The notes beneath the pieces were generated by a model, which saw only the letters and a program-made list of their open reading frames with translations, was not told where the DNA came from and did not search any database. From Chitinophagaceae bacterium (GTDB lineage: Bacteria; Bacteroidota; Bacteroidia; Chitinophagales; Chitinophagaceae): a stretch of DNA of 64,000 nt. Below, piece after piece: positions 59,199 through 64,000 of the stretch. The stretch is from contig SAIW01000019.1 of assembly GCA_004028795.1 (NCBI GenBank), positions 1-64,000 on the forward strand, written 5' to 3'. Position numbers and translations under genes: made by a program. Each line of letters begins with the position of its first letter. The first letter of the stretch is position 1.

Positions 59199-62108
59199 TT
59201 ACTTAGATTCTACTTCCATATAACTTTCAATCGGTTCGCAACTGCAAACTAAGTTTCTGTCGCCATAAGTATTGTTTACCCTTGCAACACTTGGCCAGAA
59301 TTTATTTTGTGTAACATAAGGCAAAGGAAAAGCAGCTTCTTTTCTTGTGTATGTATGATTCCATTCATCTGCACAAACAACTTTTTGGGTATGCGGTGCA
59401 TTTTTTAAAGCATTATCAACTTTATCTGCTTTGCCTTCTTCAACAGCTTTTATTTCTTCGTAAATAGCAATCAGTGCATCGCAGAATCTGTCTAATTCAG
59501 CTTTGTCTTCACTTTCAGTAGGCTCAATCATAATAGTTCCTGCAACCGGAAAACTCATGGTTGGTGCATGAAAGCCATAATCAATTAAACGTTTAGCAAC
59601 ATCTTCTGCTTCAATACCCGCACTTGTTTTAAACGGACGTAAATCAACAATAAATTCATGTGCAGCATAGCCATTACTTCCTGTAAATAAAATAGAATAG
59701 TATTTTTCTAATCTTGCCTTCATGTAGTTGGCATTTACAATTGCATATTCTGTTGCCATTGTAACACCATCGTAACCCAGCATTCTTATATAACCATAAC
59801 TGATTAACAGGATAGAAGCAGAACCGTAAGGAGCGGCGGAAACCGCATTAGAGCCAAAAGCTGAAAGCTGAAGGCTTAAAGCGTTTTGCGTTAAGCTTTC
59901 GGCATTTTGCACATGCTTAGGTAAGTGTGCTGCCAAATGTTCTTTCACACAAATCGGTCCCATACCCGGGCCACCACCACCATGAGGAATAGCAAATGTT
60001 TTATGCAGGTTTAAATGGCAAACATCTGCACCAATATTGGCAGGAGATGTTAAGCCAACCTGTGCATTCATATTAGCACCATCCATATAAACCTGCCCGC
60101 CAAATTCATGAATAATATTACATATATCAACAATACCTTCTTCAAACACACCATAAGTACTCGGGTAAGTAACCATTAAAGCACCCAAAGTATCTTTATA
60201 TTGTTCAGCTTTAGCTCTTAAATCTTCAATATTAATGGTTCCGTCTTCATTACTTTTTACAACCACTACTTTCATGCCCGCCATTACTGCACTTGCAGGG
60301 TTTGTACCATGAGCAGAAATAGGAATTAACACCACATTCCTATGAGCATTATTATTAGCTTTATGATAAGCCATAATAGTTAATAAACCTGCATACTCAC
60401 CTTGTGCACCACTGTTGGGTTGCAAACTGCATGCATCAAAACCTGTAATCTCACATAGGTATTTTTCTAATTGGTTAATAATGTGTTGATAGCCTTCTGC
60501 CTGTTCTTTCGGAACGAAAGGATGCAGTTGAGAAAACTCAGGCCAGCTAACAGGTATCATTTCACTGGCAGCATTCAACTTCATGGTACAACTTCCTAAA
60601 GTAATCATGCTGGTGTTTAACGATAAGTCTTTATTTTCTAATTGTTTAATATAACGCATCATCTGGCTTTCGCTGTGATGTGTATTAAAAACAGGATGCG
60701 TTAAAAACAATGATGTTCTTGTTGCAAAAGATGGTATGTTGGTTAAAATATCATCGCTGTTAAATTCTATTTCAGCTTCATTCTTTCCTAAACTTTCAGC
60801 AAATACATATACAATATCTAACACATCTTTTTGAGTGGTAGTTTCATCAATTGAAATACCGATGTATTCGTTATTAAAGTATCTGAAGTTAATTTCATGC
60901 TTTTCTGCAATAGCTTTTACTGTTGCAACATCAGCTTTAATTTTTATTGTATCAAAGAAGTAATTGTTTGCATTCTCAAAACCCAAAGCAGTTAAACTAT
61001 CACTTAAAACATTGGCTAATGTTGATACCCGTTTAGCAATATTTTTCAATCCTTCAGGGCCATGATATACTGCATACATAGCAGCCATGTTAGCCAATAA
61101 AGCCTGAGCTGTACAAATGTTTGAAGTGGCTTTTTCACGTTTAATATGTTGCTCACGTGTTTGCAAAGCCATACGTAATGCACGGTTGTTTTGTGCATCT
61201 ATGCTTATGCCGATAATTCTTCCGGGCATACCTCTTTTAAACTCATCTTTCGTTGCAAAGAAAGCAGCATGCGGACCACCATAACCTAAAGGAACACCAA
61301 AACGTTGTGCAGAGCCAACTGCAACATCAGCACCTAATTCTCCCGGAGAAGTCAATAAGGTTAATGCCAGCAAATCTGTAGCCATAACAACATATCCATT
61401 CACAGAATGAATAGCATTAATAAAACTTTTATAATCTTCAATACTGCCGTTATCATTCGGGTATTGAACAATAGCACCAAAATAGCTTTCATCTATTAAT
61501 GCAGTTTTATAATCACCAAAAACCAAATCAATATTTATGGGTGTTGCACGGGTAATTAATAAATCTTTTGTTTGCGGAAAAACAGCTTCATCAACAAAAA
61601 ACTTTTTCTTTTTATCGCTATCACCATGATGAAATAACATTGCCATTGCTTCGGCAGCAGCAGTAGCTTCGTCTAATAAAGAAGCGTTAGCCAAAGGCAA
61701 TCCCGTTAAATCACCAACCATTGTTTGATAGTTTAATAAGCTTTCTAAACGCCCCTGAGAAATTTCTGCCTGATAAGGGGTGTATTGTGTGTACCAACCC
61801 GGGTTTTCAAAAATATTTCTGAGAATAACACTCGGGGTTATGGTATTGTAATAACCTTGACCAATATAAGTTTTATATAATTTGTTTTTAGCTGCAACAG
61901 TCTTCAACTCATTCAAATATTCTGCTTCGCTTTGTGCACCGGGCAGATTTAAATTGTTTTGCAAACGAATAGCCTTGGGAACTGTTTTATCAATCAATTC
62001 CTCTAAACTGCCAACCCCTATAGTTTGCAACATTTTTTTAGTGTCTGCTTCATTAGGGCCAATGTGTCTTCTCTGAAATTCTGTGTGTTGATGCTCAAAT
62101 AAACTCAT
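59199..62108 (-). CDS. gcvP: Glycine dehydrogenase (decarboxylating), P protein
   Basis: 969 residues from the ATG at 62108; the longer frame starts in a non-coding leader. N-terminal [20 protein letters not shown]-Lys in [21 protein letters not shown] (about 700); LYMGDAEVTTATE-like [14 protein letters not shown] at about 510. Decarboxylates glycine and passes the aminomethyl group to the lipoyl H protein of the glycine cleavage system. Usual length for the single-chain form. Confidence 0.97.
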   Translation of the reverse strand: MSLFEHQHTEFQRRHIGPNEADTKKMLQTIGVGSLEELIDKTVPKAIRLQNNLNLPGAQSEAEYLNELKTVAAKNKLYKTYIGQGYYNTITPSVILRNIFENPGWYTQYTPYQAEISQGRLESLLNYQTMVGDLTGLPLANASLLDEATAAAEAMAMLFHHGDSDKKKKFFVDEAVFPQTKDLLITRATPINIDLVFGDYKTALIDESYFGAIVQYPNDNGSIEDYKSFINAIHSVNGYVVMATDLLALTLLTSPGELGADVAVGSAQRFGVPLGYGGPHAAFFATKDEFKRGMPGRIIGISIDAQNNRALRMALQTREQHIKREKATSNICTAQALLANMAAMYAVYHGPEGLKNIAKRVSTLANVLSDSLTALGFENANNYFFDTIKIKADVATVKAIAEKHEINFRYFNNEYIGISIDETTTQKDVLDIVYVFAESLGKNEAEIEFNSDDILTNIPSFATRTSLFLTHPVFNTHHSESQMMRYIKQLENKDLSLNTSMITLGSCTMKLNAASEMIPVSWPEFSQLHPFVPKEQAEGYQHIINQLEKYLCEITGFDACSLQPNSGAQGEYAGLLTIMAYHKANNNAHRNVVLIPISAHGTNPASAVMAGMKVVVVKSNEDGTINIEDLRAKAEQYKDTLGALMVTYPSTYGVFEEGIVDICNIIHEFGGQVYMDGANMNAQVGLTSPANIGADVCHLNLHKTFAIPHGGGGPGMGPICVKEHLAAHLPKHVQNAESLTQNALSLQLSAFGSNAVSAAPYGSASILLISYGYIRMLGYDGVTMATEYAIVNANYMKARLEKYYSILFTGSNGYAAHEFIVDLRPFKTSAGIEAEDVAKRLIDYGFHAPTMSFPVAGTIMIEPTESEDKAELDRFCDALIAIYEEIKAVEEGKADKVDNALKNAPHTQKVVCADEWNHTYTRKEAAFPLPYVTQNKFWPSVARVNNTYGDRNLVCSCEPIESYMEVESK

Positions 62109-62378
62109 GTTGTAATATTTATAATGAACCAAGCTGCTGAATAAGTAAGATGCTTTTGTGAAGCCTGTACTGAGCGAAGCCGAAGTATCGCACTCTTCAA
62201 CGCTTTGTTCGTTGTTGAACTTTAAAAAACTGCCGCAAATGTACAAGCTAATAAACTAAAGAAAAATGAAACCATTCAATAGTGGAAAGCCTGTGTACAT
62301 ATCTAATAACAAGTATCTTATTTGGTTGTTTAAAAGCATTTGTTTATTTTACCGCATAATAAGAAAAACATCTGCAAC
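62109..62378. other. Intergenic region between gcvP and the M20 amidohydrolase
   Basis: A 270-bp divergent gap. It must hold both promoters. GAGCGAAGCCGAAGTATCGC at about 62170-62189 looks like a recurrent intergenic sequence of this group. I see no RNA gene or ORF. Confidence 0.4.
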
Positions 62379-63995
62379 ATGAGACCAACCAACCGTAAAG
62401 CCTTTTTAATGCTGGTTTTTATTATAACAGCATCACTCGCATCAGCACAAAAAAAATTTGATTCTCTTTTTATTGAAAAACTAAAAAGCGAAGCATTAGT
62501 TTCTGTTGGCAATCAGCAAAAAGCCGTACAGGAAATGGTGGATATGATTTTTAGTTTTGGTGAACTTGGTTTTCAGGAATTTGAAACTTCAAAATATTTA
62601 ACCGATATACTTTCTAAAAACGGGTTTACCGTTGAAAAAGGAATAGCCAATATTCCCACTGCCTGGATGGCAAAGTGGGGAAGCGGCAGCCCGGTAATTG
62701 CTTTGGGTAGCGATATTGATTGTATTCCCAAAGCATCTCAAAAACCCGGCGTTGCTTATAAAGAGCCAATTGTGGAAGGTGCTCCGGGGCATGGCGAAGG
62801 GCATAATAGCGGACAGGCAGTTGTTATATATGCTGCCATTGCTGTTAAAGAATTAATGCAAAAAAATAATATTCTCGGAACATTGGTTATATGGCCGGGT
62901 GTTGCCGAAGAATTGTTAGGCAGCAAAGCATGGTATGTTAGAGATGGCTATTTTAAAAATGTTGATGCCTGCATTTTTACACATGTCAGCAGCGATTTTG
63001 GCTGTGATTACGGAGACTTGGGTGATAACGGTTTAGTATCTGTAAAATTTTCTTTTGAAGGAGATGCTGCTCATGCTGCAGGAGCTCCCTGGCGTGGTAA
63101 GAGTGCATTAGATGCGGTTGAATTAATGGATGTTGGTTGGAACTTTAAAAGAGAGCATTTGAAACCAACACAACGCAGCCATTATGTAATTACAGATGGC
63201 GGAGATCAACCGAATGTTGTTCCTTCAAAAGCAAGTGTTTGGTATTATTTCAGAGAAAGAAATTATGATGATATAAAAAGTATGTATGAGTCCGGTGTTA
63301 AGATGGCTAACGGTGCAGCAATGATGACAGATACAAAAATGACTTATCAGATTTTAGGTACTGCGTGGCCAGGTCATTTTAATAAATCTATTGCTGAAGC
63401 ATTTTATCCTAATATAAAAAGAGTGGGTATGCCGGTATGGAGTGAAGAAGATCAACAGCTGGCAAGAGCCACTCAAAAGTTAATGGATGCACCAAAGAAA
63501 GATCAAATGGGCAAGGCTATTGATGGGTTGAAAAAAAATATAGATAGCACTAAAGGTTCAGTTCCCTTTTCATGGGGTGGTGGCAGCGATGATATTGCAG
63601 ACATTAGCTGGAATATACCAACTGTTGTGTTACATTATCCTGCCAATATTCCCGGATTAAAGGGGCATCATTGGGGCAATGCCATTGCAATGGCTACACC
63701 TATTGCACATAAAGGAACTTTGGCCGGAGCTAAGGCAACTGCTTTAACATTAATAGACATTTTTACCAATCCTAAAATTGTTGCAGATGCGAAAGATTAT
63801 TTTAAAAATGTACAAACCAAAGACGAGCAATACAAACCATTTTTAAGCAAAGAAGATCCTGCCCCAACATACTTAAATAAGGAAACGATGGATAAGTACC
63901 GACCTGAAATGAAAAAATATTATTATGACCCTGCTAAATACAGTACTTACCTTGAACAATTAGGTATTAAATATCCAACATTAGAAAAGAAATAA
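62379..63995 (+). CDS. M20-family amidohydrolase (AbgB-like), exported
   Basis: 538 residues from the ATG at 62379. Signal peptide KAFLMLVFIITASLASAQ. Metal-binding residues: GSDIDCIPKAS (Asp), GHGEGHNSGQ (His), VAEELLGSKAW (Glu-Glu), HVSSD and a C-terminal KGHHWGNAI. Dimerisation lid in the middle (about 220-330). Aminobenzoyl-glutamate or other amide substrate, by family. The gene closes at 63995 and is complete. Confidence 0.93.
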   Translation: MRPTNRKAFLMLVFIITASLASAQKKFDSLFIEKLKSEALVSVGNQQKAVQEMVDMIFSFGELGFQEFETSKYLTDILSKNGFTVEKGIANIPTAWMAKWGSGSPVIALGSDIDCIPKASQKPGVAYKEPIVEGAPGHGEGHNSGQAVVIYAAIAVKELMQKNNILGTLVIWPGVAEELLGSKAWYVRDGYFKNVDACIFTHVSSDFGCDYGDLGDNGLVSVKFSFEGDAAHAAGAPWRGKSALDAVELMDVGWNFKREHLKPTQRSHYVITDGGDQPNVVPSKASVWYYFRERNYDDIKSMYESGVKMANGAAMMTDTKMTYQILGTAWPGHFNKSIAEAFYPNIKRVGMPVWSEEDQQLARATQKLMDAPKKDQMGKAIDGLKKNIDSTKGSVPFSWGGGSDDIADISWNIPTVVLHYPANIPGLKGHHWGNAIAMATPIAHKGTLAGAKATALTLIDIFTNPKIVADAKDYFKNVQTKDEQYKPFLSKEDPAPTYLNKETMDKYRPEMKKYYYDPAKYSTYLEQLGIKYPTLEKK

Positions 63996-64000
63996 ACTTA

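Overview
The window is AT-rich DNA from a Bacteroidetes bacterium, most likely of the Chitinophagaceae or a close relative. The signs are exported proteins whose signal peptides end in Ala-Gln, sparse Shine-Dalgarno sequences, Bacteroidetes-style housekeeping genes (thyA-folA, gcvP, an RsmF-like rRNA methylase) and a chromosome rich in PAS-domain two-component genes. About 26 kb is ordinary chromosome. The other roughly 38 kb (about 1557-39454) is a complete-looking Mu-like transposable prophage.

Left chromosome, 1-1556: a NarL-type response regulator and the catalytic half of a histidine kinase. The sensor half of the same kinase lies 38 kb away at 39.4-40.8 kb. The prophage has therefore split one gene inside the Asp-Ile-Thr-Glu-Arg-Lys linker after its last PAS domain. 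A short inverted repeat (AAAGGTCATAAAAT) lies just inside both ends of the element.

Prophage early region, 2.0-14.0 kb: an S24-type repressor faces a Cro/Ner-like protein across an operator region with three TAGTCTA-like sites. Then come a MuA-like DDE transposase, a MuB-like ATPase, DUF3164, a RecA-like ATPase, several small unknown genes, an ASCH-domain protein, a GemA/Gp16-like protein and a Mor-like HTH activator. Embedded here is a compact diversity-generating retroelement (DGR): a reverse transcriptase, one roughly 80-bp template repeat and two adjacent small target genes with variable repeats. Every TR/VR mismatch falls on a template adenine (15 in VR1, 10 in VR2). The targets are small early-region proteins rather than a tail fibre, and no Avd gene is recognisable. 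This is the most remarkable system in the window.

Prophage late region: a minus-strand block (14.0-20.7 kb) holds gpG-like, MuF-like (with a probable C-terminal toxin/nuclease), DUF935 portal, gp36-like, endolysin and both terminase genes. A divergent plus-strand block (20.9-39.2 kb) holds protease/scaffold, major capsid, lysis candidates (holin-like and a unimolecular-spanin-like lipoprotein), sheath, an initiator-like tRNA-Met, tube, a tail chaperone with a textbook -1 frameshift site, tape measure, baseplate genes, fibres and a Dam-like adenine methylase. The methylase start codon is buried in a 9-bp hairpin, recalling the translational control of Mu mom.

Right chromosome, 39.4-64 kb: the sensor half of the kinase, a second NarL regulator, Hpt, an NtrC-type regulator and a CheY-like protein form a signalling cluster. 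These are followed by thyA-folA, a membrane protein, two methyltransferases, a LysM protein, an esterase, fmt (with a 4 x 7 bp repeat inside the gene), an FKBP isomerase, pepT, a GH5 glycosidase, an M20 peptidase, a CocE-type hydrolase, gcvP and an M20 amidohydrolase.
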